From contig JACKEV010000021.1 of NCBI GenBank assembly GCA_020632795.1, positions 137,066 through 201,065 of the forward strand: a stretch of DNA of 64,000 nucleotides, in the 5' to 3' direction. This document shows, in pieces, positions 1 through 8,287 of this stretch. This DNA comes from Alphaproteobacteria bacterium (GTDB lineage: Bacteria > Myxococcota_A > UBA796 > CAJQPC01). The notes beneath the pieces were generated by a model. It had not been told where the DNA came from. It worked only from the letters and a program-made list of their open reading frames with translations, and made no database searches. Every line of letters starts with the position of its first letter. Positions within the stretch are counted from its first letter, which is position 1. The translations under genes and the position numbers were made by a program.

Positions 1-36
1 CCGACGCAGACGCCTTCGCGCAGCAGGCGGCGTAGC

Positions 37-2772
37 TCAGAGGTCGCGGGGGGTGCGGTCGATGGTGAGGCGGGCGCCCTGGAGCTTGACGTAGTCTTCG
101 TCCTCGTCGTCCTCGTCGTAGTTCGAGAGGTTGTCGTCCAGATCCACCGTCCACTCGGACTTGACCTCCGAGAGCGTGACCTGGATGGTCCGAGGGAGGC
201 CCCCCTGGAGCACGCCGGAGAGGGTCACCCGCAGGTCCGAGAGCCGCTCCTGGTCGACCTCCTGCTCCCGCAGCCCGTGCTTGTCCCGGAGGATGACCTG
301 GGCGAACTCGTCGCGCTCCACGGACTCCACGAAGAACACCTGGCGCTGCTTCTGCTTGGACGCGAGGCTCTGCACGTCGGGGGGCGCGGCGAGGGAGCGG
401 GAGAGCTTCCCGCCCAAGGTCCAGGCGTGCTCCTCGACCGGCTGGTGGCGGTAGGCCTTGTTCCGCAGCACCCGGTGATGCTCTCCCTTGAGCTTGGAGT
501 GGTTGAAGTAGGACTCCTCGTTCTCCAGGAAGAGCTGGGCCTGGACCTTGAGCGCGGGGTCGTTGAGCACCCGCTCGCGGTCCTTCTGGGTGTAGGGCTT
601 CTCCATGCGGAGCATCTTCGTGATCATCTGCTGCCAGGCGTGGGTGTTCTCATGGAGCACGGTGTCGACCTGATCCATGAACGAGCCGAAGCTGTTGCTG
701 AACAGGTTGATGTCGATGACCGTGGGGAAGCCGTCCTGGCAGAGGCCGCTCTCGCCCGGGTTCTCCTTGTCCTTGATCAGGTTCACCTTGACGGGCGCGT
801 CGTCGAATTTCACCACCCCGAGCCCGTCCATCTTGCGACGCAGGCCGGTCTGGTTGTGGCCCATGACGCCGCACTGCAGCTTGATGACGTGGTTGAAGAA
901 GGCCTCGATCTCCTTCGCCTTGCCCTTCCTGCACCAGGTCTCCCAGCTCTGCTGGGCTTCCAGGAAGGTCGGGTCATTCCCGAGGATGTTCAGGAGCTGG
1001 CTGCGCTGCTGCTGGTCACGCTCCTTGAACTCGGGCGTCATGTCCATCTCCGAGAGGATGAGCGCGCGGGCCTCCACCAGCCTGGCGCCAGGGGCCTCCT
1101 TCTCGCTGGGGTCGAGCTGGTTGTAACGGCAGTCGTCGATCAGCGATGAGGCCCCCTTGCACTTGGGGCAGCGGTTGGACTGCGAATAGAGGCCGGGGTG
1201 CTGACACTTCTTGTTGGCGCAGTAGGCGGGCGCATCGAGGTTGACGCTCTGGCAGAACGGGCAGGACTGCTTGCCGATCTTGTACGCCTTGTCGTCGAAG
1301 GACTTGCCGCAGTCCCTGCACTGGATGAGCTGGGTGCGCATGCTCTGGAGCAGGGCGAGCTGCTGCTCGGGCTCCAGGGCGCGGATCAGGCCCGGGGTCC
1401 GGCTCAGCTCCACCACGAGCTGGGCGGACGCGCGGCCGAAGCCGGTCTCCGGATCGGTGACGCGCTTGAGGTCCTTCTGGAGGGCCTTCAGCCGCCACGC
1501 CTTCAGCTCCTGGATGGCGTTCTGCAGCTCGGGGAGGAGCAGCAGGCCCCTGGCGTAGTCGCGGGTGGGGGGATCGACGGCCTCCTTCACCAGCCGGCGG
1601 ACCTTGTCGTACTCCAGGCGTTGGACCTTCCATCTCGTGTCGCCCTGGGTGTCGGTCGCGGGGAGGGCGTCGGCGAGGGTGATGTCGGGCCGCAGCTTCT
1701 TGAGGGCTGCGTAGTACCGGACCATCGCGTTCCGGTGCTTCGTGAGCGGCTTGCTGGCCTGCGTGAGCCGCTGGATGAGCACGTCGAGCTGGTCGTTGGC
1801 GTTGGTCCGCGCGGTCTCGGCCAGGTTGTCCAGGTTCTGCTGCAGATCCTCGTTCTGGTTGTTCTCCGCGTTGTCTCGGGTCTGCTGGAGGGTGAGCGCG
1901 CGCTGGAGGTAGGTCTGTCGGGCGGCGGCGACCAGGTTCTTGTGCTGGAGGATCGCCGCGGAGCACTGGTTGTCCGGGAAGTCGAGGACGTCGTCGATCC
2001 GTACGACGTAGCGCTTGTAGCGCTCGGTCGGGTCGGGGCCCTGGAGCGTGCCCTGCAGCTGCTGCTGGCGCCCGATGTTGATCAGCTCGGCCACGAGGTT
2101 GGTGTACAGGACGAGCGCGTTCCGTGCGTTCGCGAGGTCGAACCCGGAGACGTGGCCGAACACAGTGGTCCTGGCCAGATCGTGGCGGTTGAGATCGTTC
2201 TGGGTGAGGTTGTCGGGGAGCTGATGGACCGCGTCGGCGACCTGGCGGGTGACGCCCTCCAGCGCGGGGAGGTCTGTGATGAAGCCCTCCAGCGTGGTCT
2301 TGATGCGGAACACCCGCGGGCGCTTGCCCTTGGCGATGAGGTCGAACGCCAGCATGTCCAGCACGTTCAGCATGGCGTCGGCGTCGTCCACCCCGTTCTG
2401 CTCCATCGCGCGGATGTGGGCCTTCGCGCGGTTGAGGGCGGTCATGAAGTGGGCGTTCCGCTCGGTGAACGCCTCGGCGCTCAGCGCCTGCGCGCGCGTC
2501 GCCATGTTGATCATCGATGTGATCGCGCGGTTGACCTGGTTGTTGCCGAGATCCTGGTCTGCGGCGGTGAGGGCCAGGGACAGGGCCTGGATGTTGGCCT
2601 GGAGGTTCGTCAGCGTCCCGCCGAACGGCACGGTGGGCTGGAGATCTGCGAGGATGGCGAGGACATCCTGGATCGCACCCTGCACGATGGGCCGCAGCTC
2701 ACGGTAGCGCTTGGTGTTGTCGGTGTCGCTGCGGAACGTCTTCTTGAGCTTCTCCCACTTGGGCTTGGGCAT
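37..2772 (-). CDS. Large protein with zinc ribbons and an HExxH metallopeptidase-like motif (paralog A)
   Basis: 911 residues, not recognised as a named family. The first ~480 residues are Gln/Leu/Ala-rich and predicted helical. Around residues 484-545 four Cys pairs (CRDC, CPFC, CANKKC, CPKC) look like two zinc ribbons. LHENTHAWQQ places an HExxH at residues 707-711; downstream PVEEHAW could supply a glutamate third zinc ligand (gluzincin-like). The arrangement recalls DUF4157-type HELxH-QQ motifs, but homology is not shown. The last ~120 residues look beta-rich and end in a stretch shared with the gene at 3611. I start at the ATG at 2772, not the GTG at 2781, because GGAGG lies 8 nt upstream and the paralog begins at the matching residue. 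No signal peptide is visible, so it is probably cytosolic or exported by a non-Sec route. A metallopeptidase role is inference. Confidence 0.75.
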   Translation of the reverse strand: MPKPKWEKLKKTFRSDTDNTKRYRELRPIVQGAIQDVLAILADLQPTVPFGGTLTNLQANIQALSLALTAADQDLGNNQVNRAITSMINMATRAQALSAEAFTERNAHFMTALNRAKAHIRAMEQNGVDDADAMLNVLDMLAFDLIAKGKRPRVFRIKTTLEGFITDLPALEGVTRQVADAVHQLPDNLTQNDLNRHDLARTTVFGHVSGFDLANARNALVLYTNLVAELINIGRQQQLQGTLQGPDPTERYKRYVVRIDDVLDFPDNQCSAAILQHKNLVAAARQTYLQRALTLQQTRDNAENNQNEDLQQNLDNLAETARTNANDQLDVLIQRLTQASKPLTKHRNAMVRYYAALKKLRPDITLADALPATDTQGDTRWKVQRLEYDKVRRLVKEAVDPPTRDYARGLLLLPELQNAIQELKAWRLKALQKDLKRVTDPETGFGRASAQLVVELSRTPGLIRALEPEQQLALLQSMRTQLIQCRDCGKSFDDKAYKIGKQSCPFCQSVNLDAPAYCANKKCQHPGLYSQSNRCPKCKGASSLIDDCRYNQLDPSEKEAPGARLVEARALILSEMDMTPEFKERDQQQRSQLLNILGNDPTFLEAQQSWETWCRKGKAKEIEAFFNHVIKLQCGVMGHNQTGLRRKMDGLGVVKFDDAPVKVNLIKDKENPGESGLCQDGFPTVIDINLFSNSFGSFMDQVDTVLHENTHAWQQMITKMLRMEKPYTQKDRERVLNDPALKVQAQLFLENEESYFNHSKLKGEHHRVLRNKAYRHQPVEEHAWTLGGKLSRSLAAPPDVQSLASKQKQRQVFFVESVERDEFAQVILRDKHGLREQEVDQERLSDLRVTLSGVLQGGLPRTIQVTLSEVKSEWTVDLDDNLSNYDEDDEDEDYVKLQGARLTIDRTPRDL

Positions 2773-2845
2773 CGTGTCCACCTCCGTCGTCTGGGATGCG
2801 CGGGCCGAAACGCGGCGTCGTCGGCTCCCGGCGCACCAGATGAAT

Positions 2846-2861
2846 ATCGTATGGATACGAT
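2846..2861. promoter_or_regulatory. Palindromic promoter/operator-like element before paralog A
   Basis: ATCGTAT-GG-ATACGAT is a perfect 7-bp inverted repeat with a 2-nt spacer, 73 nt upstream of the ATG at 2772. On the minus strand it contains CATACGATA, which could be part of a -10 (TACGAT). A related sequence lies at 6406-6421 before the paralogous gene. It could be an operator, a core promoter, or both. Confidence 0.45.
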
Positions 2862-2862
2862 T

Positions 2863-3117
2863 GATCTCTCACGTCCGCTTACACGGACGCTTCGACCGCG
2901 CAGCGGCGCTCATACCGAACCGCGCTGAATCCCGGACCGTGGCATTGGCTGCGGGGGGGCGGCCCTCTTGACGTCCATTCGCCCCAAGCCGTCGAGGTTG
3001 CAGAAGCGCACCCCCTGCCAAGCGTTGACGCCAAGACGCCAACATGGCGGCTGCTGGTGCGCGCGGCGCTTATCGCGACGAAATCCTTGGGTGGTAAACG
3101 AAGCCTCACCCATCCTT
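2863..3117. other. Gene-poor interval between the two paralog units
   Basis: Together with flanking elements this is the only stretch over 300 bases (2773-3247) without a credible gene. Open frames here are short, lack ribosome-binding sites and have no recognisable product. Apart from the palindrome before it and the hairpins after it, I see no RNA gene, repeat or mobile-element remnant. Confidence 0.5.
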
Positions 3118-3162
3118 GAAGGAAGGGACCCCTCCAGTCGTCCCGACCGGGTCCCTTCCTTC
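3118..3162. terminator. Strong 14-bp hairpin downstream of the 3248 gene
   Basis: GAAGGAAGGGACCC (3118-3131) and its exact complement GGGTCCCTTCCTTC (3149-3162) form a 14-bp stem with a 17-nt loop. It lies ~85 nt past the stop of the minus-strand gene ending at 3248. No T-run follows on either strand, so it is a non-canonical terminator or an RNA-stabilising hairpin. Confidence 0.5.
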
Positions 3163-3197
3163 GCTCGCCTTTGGCTCGCTGACCATCCCCCGGGGTC

Positions 3198-3212
3198 GCG
3201 CCCTACGGGCGC
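3198..3212. repeat. Short GC hairpin
   Basis: GCGCCC-TAC-GGGCGC is a 6-bp stem with a 3-nt loop, between the stop of the 3248 gene and the larger hairpin at 3118. The two may act together as a terminator region. No other role is visible. Confidence 0.35.
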
Positions 3213-3247
3213 CGGGTGACCAGTCCACGGTTCATGGAGGGTCCGTA

Positions 3248-3595
3248 TCAGAGGTCCGCGTAGGTGGAGGGCTCCAGCTTGGGGTCGTCCGTGATCAGCG
3301 TCACCCCGTGGTAGCGCTCGATGGCCTCGATGAGGGCGTCGAGCAGGTCGGGGGCGTCGCGCGGGACCTCCTCGAAGCCGATCGCGCTGCGGTCGGCTCC
3401 TGGGGCCTTGCGCACCAGGGTCTCCCTCGCGTTCATGGCGGCGGCCATGTCGTCCAGGTACTCCAGGCAGCCCGGCTCGGCGTCGACGACCAGCAGCCGA
3501 CCCTCCGCGTCCAGCTCCACGGCGCCCATGGGGGCGTCGGGCTCGGCGTCCAGGTTGAGGCGGTAGACGACGCGGCGGTGCGGTTCAATGGGCAT
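3248..3595 (-). CDS. Hypothetical acidic protein between the two paralogs
   Basis: 115 residues, soluble, Asp/Glu-rich, with no signal peptide, membrane segment or recognised motif. It begins 15 nt after the stop of the 916-residue gene and has AGGAG 5 nt before its ATG, so the two are almost certainly cotranscribed. Position suggests a partner, chaperone or immunity-like protein for the upstream product, but only context supports that. No comparable small gene follows the other paralog inside the window; that gene ends 37 bases from the window edge. Confidence 0.7.
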   Translation of the reverse strand: MPIEPHRRVVYRLNLDAEPDAPMGAVELDAEGRLLVVDAEPGCLEYLDDMAAAMNARETLVRKAPGADRSAIGFEEVPRDAPDLLDALIEAIERYHGVTLITDDPKLEPSTYADL

Positions 3596-3610
3596 CCTGG
3601 CTCCTGGGGA

Positions 3611-6361
3611 TCAGAGGTCCCGGGGGGTACGGTCAATGGTGAGGCGGGCGCCTTGGAGCTTGACTTCATCGTTCTCTTGCGGGTCAGCGTCGTAGTCGCT
3701 CATGTCCAGGTCGGTCTCGAAGGTGCTGTTGTCGAACAGCCCGGCGAGGGTGAACTGGAGGGTCTGCGACTGGTTGTTCCGGAGGACCCCGGTCAGCGTG
3801 GCCCGAAGGCCCACGACGCTCTCCTGCCCGGCCTCCTGCTCTCGGAAGCCGTGGGGGCCGCGGACGGTGATGTAGGCGTCCGCCTCCCGGTCCACGGACG
3901 CCACGATGAAGACCTGGCGCTGCATGCGCTTTGAGGCGAGGCTCTGGATGTCCGGCGGCGCGGAGAGGGAGCGGGAGACCAGACCGCCGACGGTCCAGGC
4001 GTGCTCCTCGACCGGCTGGTTGCGGTACGCGCGGTTGTTGAGCACGCGGGTCTGCTCTCCTCGAAGGCTGGACCCGTGGTAGTAGGCCTTCTCGTTCTCC
4101 AGGAAGAGCCGGGCCTGCCGGGCCAGCTTGGGATCGTTGAGGACCTCGTCGCGGTCCTTGTTGGTGAAGGGGGGGTCCATGCGCAGCTTGGCGGTGATCA
4201 TCTGCTGCCAGGCGTGGGTGTTCTCGTGGAGCACGGTGTCGACGATGTCGATGAACGACTCCAGACCGACCGACGCGATGTTCACCTTGATCTGCGTGGG
4301 GTAGCCGGGCTCGCAGGAGCCGGTGGTGTCCTTGCTCTCGTTGTCCCGGTGGAGCTTGATCTTGACCGGGCCCTTCTTGAAGGTCTCGACCTTGTCCTCG
4401 AGGTTGTCGTCGATGACGGTGCGCTGCAGGTCCTGGTGCGTGTGCCCCATGACCTCGCACTGCTTCGTCACCAGGTGCTGCAGGAACTTCCCGATGGTCC
4501 TGTAGTCCTTGTTCTTGACCCAATCGGACCACTTGCGCTGCGCCTCCAGGAACTCAGGATCCTGGCCGATCGTCTGGGCCAGGTTGTGGCGCTGCTGCTG
4601 GTCGAACTCCTTGAACTCGGGGGTCAGCTCCATCTCGGCCAGGAGGGTGGCCCGCGCGACGACGAGGTCGTAGACCGGAGACTTCTCCTTGGGGTTGTGG
4701 AGCTGGAAGCCGCTCATGCGGGTGCAGAGCTCGGACTTCTGGCCCTTGCACCCCGGGCAGCGGTTGGTGGAGGAGAAGTTCCCGGCCTTCTGGCACTTGG
4801 TGTTCGAGCACTGCATCGGCGCGTCGAGGTCGGTGCTGTTGCAGAAGGGGCACTTGCCTTTGGTCTGCTGGTAGTCGTCCGGGCCGCTGGCCTTGCCGCA
4901 GGAGCGGCACAGGATGGTCTGACTGCGCAGGCTCTGCAGCAGGGCAAGCTGCTGCTCAGGCTCCATGACCCGGAGGAGCCCGGGGGTCCTGGCGAGGTTC
5001 ATGACCAGCTGGCAGGTCTTCGGCGCAGAGCCGGTCTCCGGGTTCGTGACGAGGTCGATGGTCTTCTGCAGGGCCTTGACCCGCTCGGACTTGAGGTCCG
5101 TGATGGCGTCCCGAAGCGCATCGAGGAGGGGGAGAGCGGTCGCGTAGTCGCGCGCGGGAGGGTCCACCAGCAGCTTGATCTGCCCGCGCAGCTCGGAGTA
5201 GGTCTGCAGCTGCACCTGCCAGAGTGAGTTGCTGTCCAGCTCGGTCCGCACCAGACCGTCGGCGAAGTCCACGTCGGACCGCAGCTCCTTGAGCGCGACG
5301 TAGTACTTCATCATCAGGTTCTTGTGGGTGCTGATCGGCTTCACCGCGGTGTTCAGCGCGCTGCTGAGCAGCTTCAGCGCGGCGTTGGCCTGCTCGCTGG
5401 CGGTCCTGGCCAGGTTGTCGAGGTTTCGCTGCTGGTTCTGCTGCTGGTTGTTCGCCGCGTTGTCCCGGGCCTGGATGAACTCCTGCTCTCGCTGGAGGTA
5501 GGTCCGCTGGGCGTCCCGCACGTTGGTCTTCTGCTGGAGGACCGCCACCGAGCAGTACTCATCGGGGAAGTCCAGGATGTCCTCGATCCGGATGCGCAGG
5601 CGCTGATAGCGGGCCGTCGGGTCCACCATCCGCACCAGCTCCTGCGCCTGCTGGGGCCGGCTGGCGTGGATCACGTTCCCCACGAGCGCGCTGTACTCGT
5701 CCTTGCGTGTGGTCGCGTTCTGGACGTTGAACGCGGTGATCTCCGCGTACACAAGCCCGCGGGCCGCCCCCAGCTCGTTCTGGCTCTGCTCGTCCACGTT
5801 GTTCGGCAGCGTCGCGGTGAGCATCACCACGTCATGGAGGACGGCCTCAAGCTGGCCCAGCGGCTGGAGGAAGGCGGTCAGGGCCTGGTAGGCGTGGGCG
5901 ACCTGGGGGCGCTTGGCCAACTCGTTGATGTGGCGCATCCGGGTGTTGATGGCCTGCTTCATCGGCTGGACGTCCTGGAGCCCGCTCTGGCGCATGGTGT
6001 CGATCCGGCGTATGGCCTGCCGCGCGGTCTCCTTCAGGATGCGGTTGCGCGTGGTGTGGCACTCCTTCCGCAGGGCCTCGCCAGAGCTGACGTAGACGAT
6101 GAGGTCGCTGATCGCCTCGCTGACCTGGTTGTTGGTGAGGGTCTGGTCTGCGTCATCTCCGCCCTGCGACAGGCCGTCTCGACGGTTCTCCAGCGGATTG
6201 ACCGTCCCTGCGAGGTTCGGGTCGCTGTTGAGATCGGCCAGGATCGCCGCGACATCGGCGAGGTACTGGGTGAGTATCGGCCGAAGCTCGTTGTAGCGGG
6301 CCCTGTTCTGCTGGTCGTTCCGGAACGTCTTCTTGAGCTTTTCGAACTTCTTCAGGGGCAT
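3611..6361 (-). CDS. Large protein with zinc ribbons and an HExxH metallopeptidase-like motif (paralog B)
   Basis: 916 residues and clearly homologous over its full length to the gene at 37-2772: same N-terminus (MPxxKxEKLKKTFR), Cys-pair cluster (CRSC, CPFC, CSNTKC, CPGC), HENTHAWQQ block (HExxH at residues 712-716), downstream PVEEHAW and identical C-terminal GARLTIDRTPRDL. The helical N-terminal half is more diverged than the C-terminal part. GGAG lies 8 nt before the ATG. It leads a two-gene unit with the 115-residue gene. Strict conservation of HExxH and the candidate third Glu argues that the metal site is functional. Biological role unknown; a protease effector is one possibility. Confidence 0.78.
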   Translation of the reverse strand: MPLKKFEKLKKTFRNDQQNRARYNELRPILTQYLADVAAILADLNSDPNLAGTVNPLENRRDGLSQGGDDADQTLTNNQVSEAISDLIVYVSSGEALRKECHTTRNRILKETARQAIRRIDTMRQSGLQDVQPMKQAINTRMRHINELAKRPQVAHAYQALTAFLQPLGQLEAVLHDVVMLTATLPNNVDEQSQNELGAARGLVYAEITAFNVQNATTRKDEYSALVGNVIHASRPQQAQELVRMVDPTARYQRLRIRIEDILDFPDEYCSVAVLQQKTNVRDAQRTYLQREQEFIQARDNAANNQQQNQQRNLDNLARTASEQANAALKLLSSALNTAVKPISTHKNLMMKYYVALKELRSDVDFADGLVRTELDSNSLWQVQLQTYSELRGQIKLLVDPPARDYATALPLLDALRDAITDLKSERVKALQKTIDLVTNPETGSAPKTCQLVMNLARTPGLLRVMEPEQQLALLQSLRSQTILCRSCGKASGPDDYQQTKGKCPFCNSTDLDAPMQCSNTKCQKAGNFSSTNRCPGCKGQKSELCTRMSGFQLHNPKEKSPVYDLVVARATLLAEMELTPEFKEFDQQQRHNLAQTIGQDPEFLEAQRKWSDWVKNKDYRTIGKFLQHLVTKQCEVMGHTHQDLQRTVIDDNLEDKVETFKKGPVKIKLHRDNESKDTTGSCEPGYPTQIKVNIASVGLESFIDIVDTVLHENTHAWQQMITAKLRMDPPFTNKDRDEVLNDPKLARQARLFLENEKAYYHGSSLRGEQTRVLNNRAYRNQPVEEHAWTVGGLVSRSLSAPPDIQSLASKRMQRQVFIVASVDREADAYITVRGPHGFREQEAGQESVVGLRATLTGVLRNNQSQTLQFTLAGLFDNSTFETDLDMSDYDADPQENDEVKLQGARLTIDRTPRDL

Positions 6362-6405
6362 GTCCGATTCTCCACGTCCCGAGGGGCTGTCTCACCCGTC
6401 AAGTT

Positions 6406-6421
6406 ATCGTATGAGGACGAT
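6406..6421. promoter_or_regulatory. Degenerate copy of the palindromic element before paralog B
   Basis: ATCGTATGAGGACGAT lies 44 nt upstream of the ATG at 6361. It matches the element at 2846-2861 at ATCGTATG and ACGAT but has mismatches in one arm. The minus strand again reads CATACGATA. Shared placement before the two paralogs suggests common regulation. Confidence 0.4.
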
Positions 6422-6438
6422 GAAGAGATCTCCTGTCC

Positions 6439-8223
6439 TTATGGGGGCCTCGGCAGGGCGAAGAACAGCCGCCCGTCGACCTCCACGGGGTCCTGGCCCA
6501 GGGTGCGGAGGTGTCGCAGCACCCGATCCCGGGTGTGCGCGTCGGCGTAGAGCTGGGGCGTGACGATGATGCCCGCGAAGCCGTCAGCGGCCAGGCGGCG
6601 CCGGTCGGCGTCGAAGCGGGTGGGGTCGGGGTGGTCCAGGGACAGCAGCGTGCCCTGGTTCTCCTCGAACAGGAGCCGCGCGGTGAACTGGTTCTCCACC
6701 AGGTAGCGGGGGAAGAAGCCCTGGACCTCGTCGGCGATGGGGCGGCCGTGGACGAGCTGATGGGCGAAGTGCTGGCGGTTGAACACCGTGGTGCCCATCC
6801 GGGTGTAGGGCAGCTCGATGATCGCGCCGGGGGGGAGGTGCGCGTCGAGGTGGCGGTAGAGGTCGGGGACCTCCAGGCGGGCGGTGGGCAGGGGCACCGG
6901 CACCGGGGAGACCGCCGCGATCTCGACGACGATGACGACGGGCGCGACCCAGGCCACCCAGCCCCCCAGCCGGCGGGAGAGGGCGCTGACCCCGAAAGCG
7001 GCGCAGATGGCCAGCCCCAGCGCGGCCACCAGCCCGTAGCGGAAGGGCTCCAGGAGCATCGCGCCGCCGGGCATGGCGTAGGCGAGGCGCCACACCGGGT
7101 TCCACGGGCCGGGCAGGGACACCGCGCGGTTGATCGGCAGGAAGGGCCCCACCGAGGCCAGTACCCCCACCACCGCGAGCGCGGGCCAGAGCCACATGCC
7201 CCGCCGCCGCCGGAAGGCCACCACCCCGGCCAGGCCGAGCAGCAGGACGGAGATGCCCGGTGAGAAGGCGCGGTAATACCTTGAGCCAAGCTCCCGGGTG
7301 ATCAGCGCGCCCTTGCCCACGCGCAGGTAGTCCACGAGGTAGGCGGTGTAGCGGTCGGGGACCTCGGGCTCCAGCCACTCAAACGGCGGCTGGTGGCGGG
7401 TCAGGGCGACCGACGCGGCGGACATCTGGCTGTCGGGGTCGTCCATCACCGCGCGGAGCTGGACCAGGGTGAAGCCCGCGATCAGCCCGGCGACCACCAC
7501 GAGCCCCACCGCCGCCCGGCCCCACTGGCGGGGAGCCGGCTGGGGGGCGGCCTGGGGGTCGTCCACGACCGTGAACCGGTCCCGCAGCGCCAGCGGCAGC
7601 CAGAGCCCCCCCGGGAGCACCGCGATGGAGAACACCACCACGTTGTAGGGGCAGCTCGCCACGGCCAGCCCGGCGAACAGCCCCGCCAGCAGCCCGTCCC
7701 GCCAGCCCTCCCGCCGCAGGGCCCGCAGCGCGAACAGCATCGCCAGGGGGTAGGGCCAGAGGTTCAGCATGTCGGTGATGGCCCCGGCCACGGCGTAGAC
7801 CAGCACCAGCGGCGTCAGGGCGAAGGCCACCCCGGCGGTCAGGGCCGCCCGCCCGTCCCGGCACAGGTCCCGCGCCAGGGCCCAGGTGGCCAGGGCGGTG
7901 CCCCAGAGCTGCAGGAAGAGGATGAGGTTGTAGCCCGCCACGTCCCCCAGCGGGCCGCGCAGCAGCCCCCACAGCGCGGTGGTCACCAGATCCGGGTTGT
8001 TCAGCGGCCCGGTGTTGGGGAAGCCGATGCTGTCGACGGGCCCGCCGAAGAAGCGGTCGGGGTGGGCGTAGGTCGCGTGCCCCCACAGCTTGACCGGCAG
8101 CTCGGACAGGGGGTCGGCCAGCCAGGCCCCCGGCTCCGCCAGCAATGACAGCATCGGGAGCGCGGCGAACGCCCCCAGGACGAGCGCGGCCAGCCACGGG
8201 CGGATGGGCGGTTGGGGCCTCAT
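6439..8223 (-). CDS. Multi-pass membrane protein, possibly GT-C glycosyltransferase-like
   Basis: 594 residues with about ten to twelve hydrophobic segments and a soluble C-terminal domain of ~150 residues. The start is set at the ATG at 8223 (MRPQPPIRPW followed by a membrane helix); the frame stays open upstream but would overlap the divergent gene. The architecture (N-terminal loop, many helices, periplasmic C-terminal domain) resembles GT-C or YfhO-like lipid-linked sugar transferases, but no diagnostic motif was identified. It diverges from a flippase-like gene, which fits envelope biogenesis. A minus-strand TAGGTT hexamer lies ~10 nt before the ATG. Confidence 0.65.
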   Translation of the reverse strand: MRPQPPIRPWLAALVLGAFAALPMLSLLAEPGAWLADPLSELPVKLWGHATYAHPDRFFGGPVDSIGFPNTGPLNNPDLVTTALWGLLRGPLGDVAGYNLILFLQLWGTALATWALARDLCRDGRAALTAGVAFALTPLVLVYAVAGAITDMLNLWPYPLAMLFALRALRREGWRDGLLAGLFAGLAVASCPYNVVVFSIAVLPGGLWLPLALRDRFTVVDDPQAAPQPAPRQWGRAAVGLVVVAGLIAGFTLVQLRAVMDDPDSQMSAASVALTRHQPPFEWLEPEVPDRYTAYLVDYLRVGKGALITRELGSRYYRAFSPGISVLLLGLAGVVAFRRRRGMWLWPALAVVGVLASVGPFLPINRAVSLPGPWNPVWRLAYAMPGGAMLLEPFRYGLVAALGLAICAAFGVSALSRRLGGWVAWVAPVVIVVEIAAVSPVPVPLPTARLEVPDLYRHLDAHLPPGAIIELPYTRMGTTVFNRQHFAHQLVHGRPIADEVQGFFPRYLVENQFTARLLFEENQGTLLSLDHPDPTRFDADRRRLAADGFAGIIVTPQLYADAHTRDRVLRHLRTLGQDPVEVDGRLFFALPRPP

Positions 8224-8256
8224 GCCTGCCCGGAACCTACCACAGGACGGATCTGG

Positions 8257-8262
8257 TAGGCT
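8257..8262 (+). promoter_or_regulatory. Candidate -10 hexamer for the flippase-like gene
   Basis: TAGGCT lies 25 nt before the GTG at 8288 in the 64-base divergent gap, with GGAG between. No good -35 is visible. The minus strand has its own TAGGTT near 8234, so both divergent promoters may fit in this gap. Confidence 0.3.
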
Positions 8263-8287
8263 CGGCCCACCCGGAGTCGACCCCGAC

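Noticed and set aside
1198..2928. Plus-strand frame antisense to paralog A
   Set aside because: Low-complexity Val/Leu/Gly/Asp-rich translation with no start context; the minus-strand gene has a paralog.
3248..3595. Antitoxin call for the 115-residue gene
   Set aside because: Only position supports it; no DNA-binding or antitoxin motif is visible.
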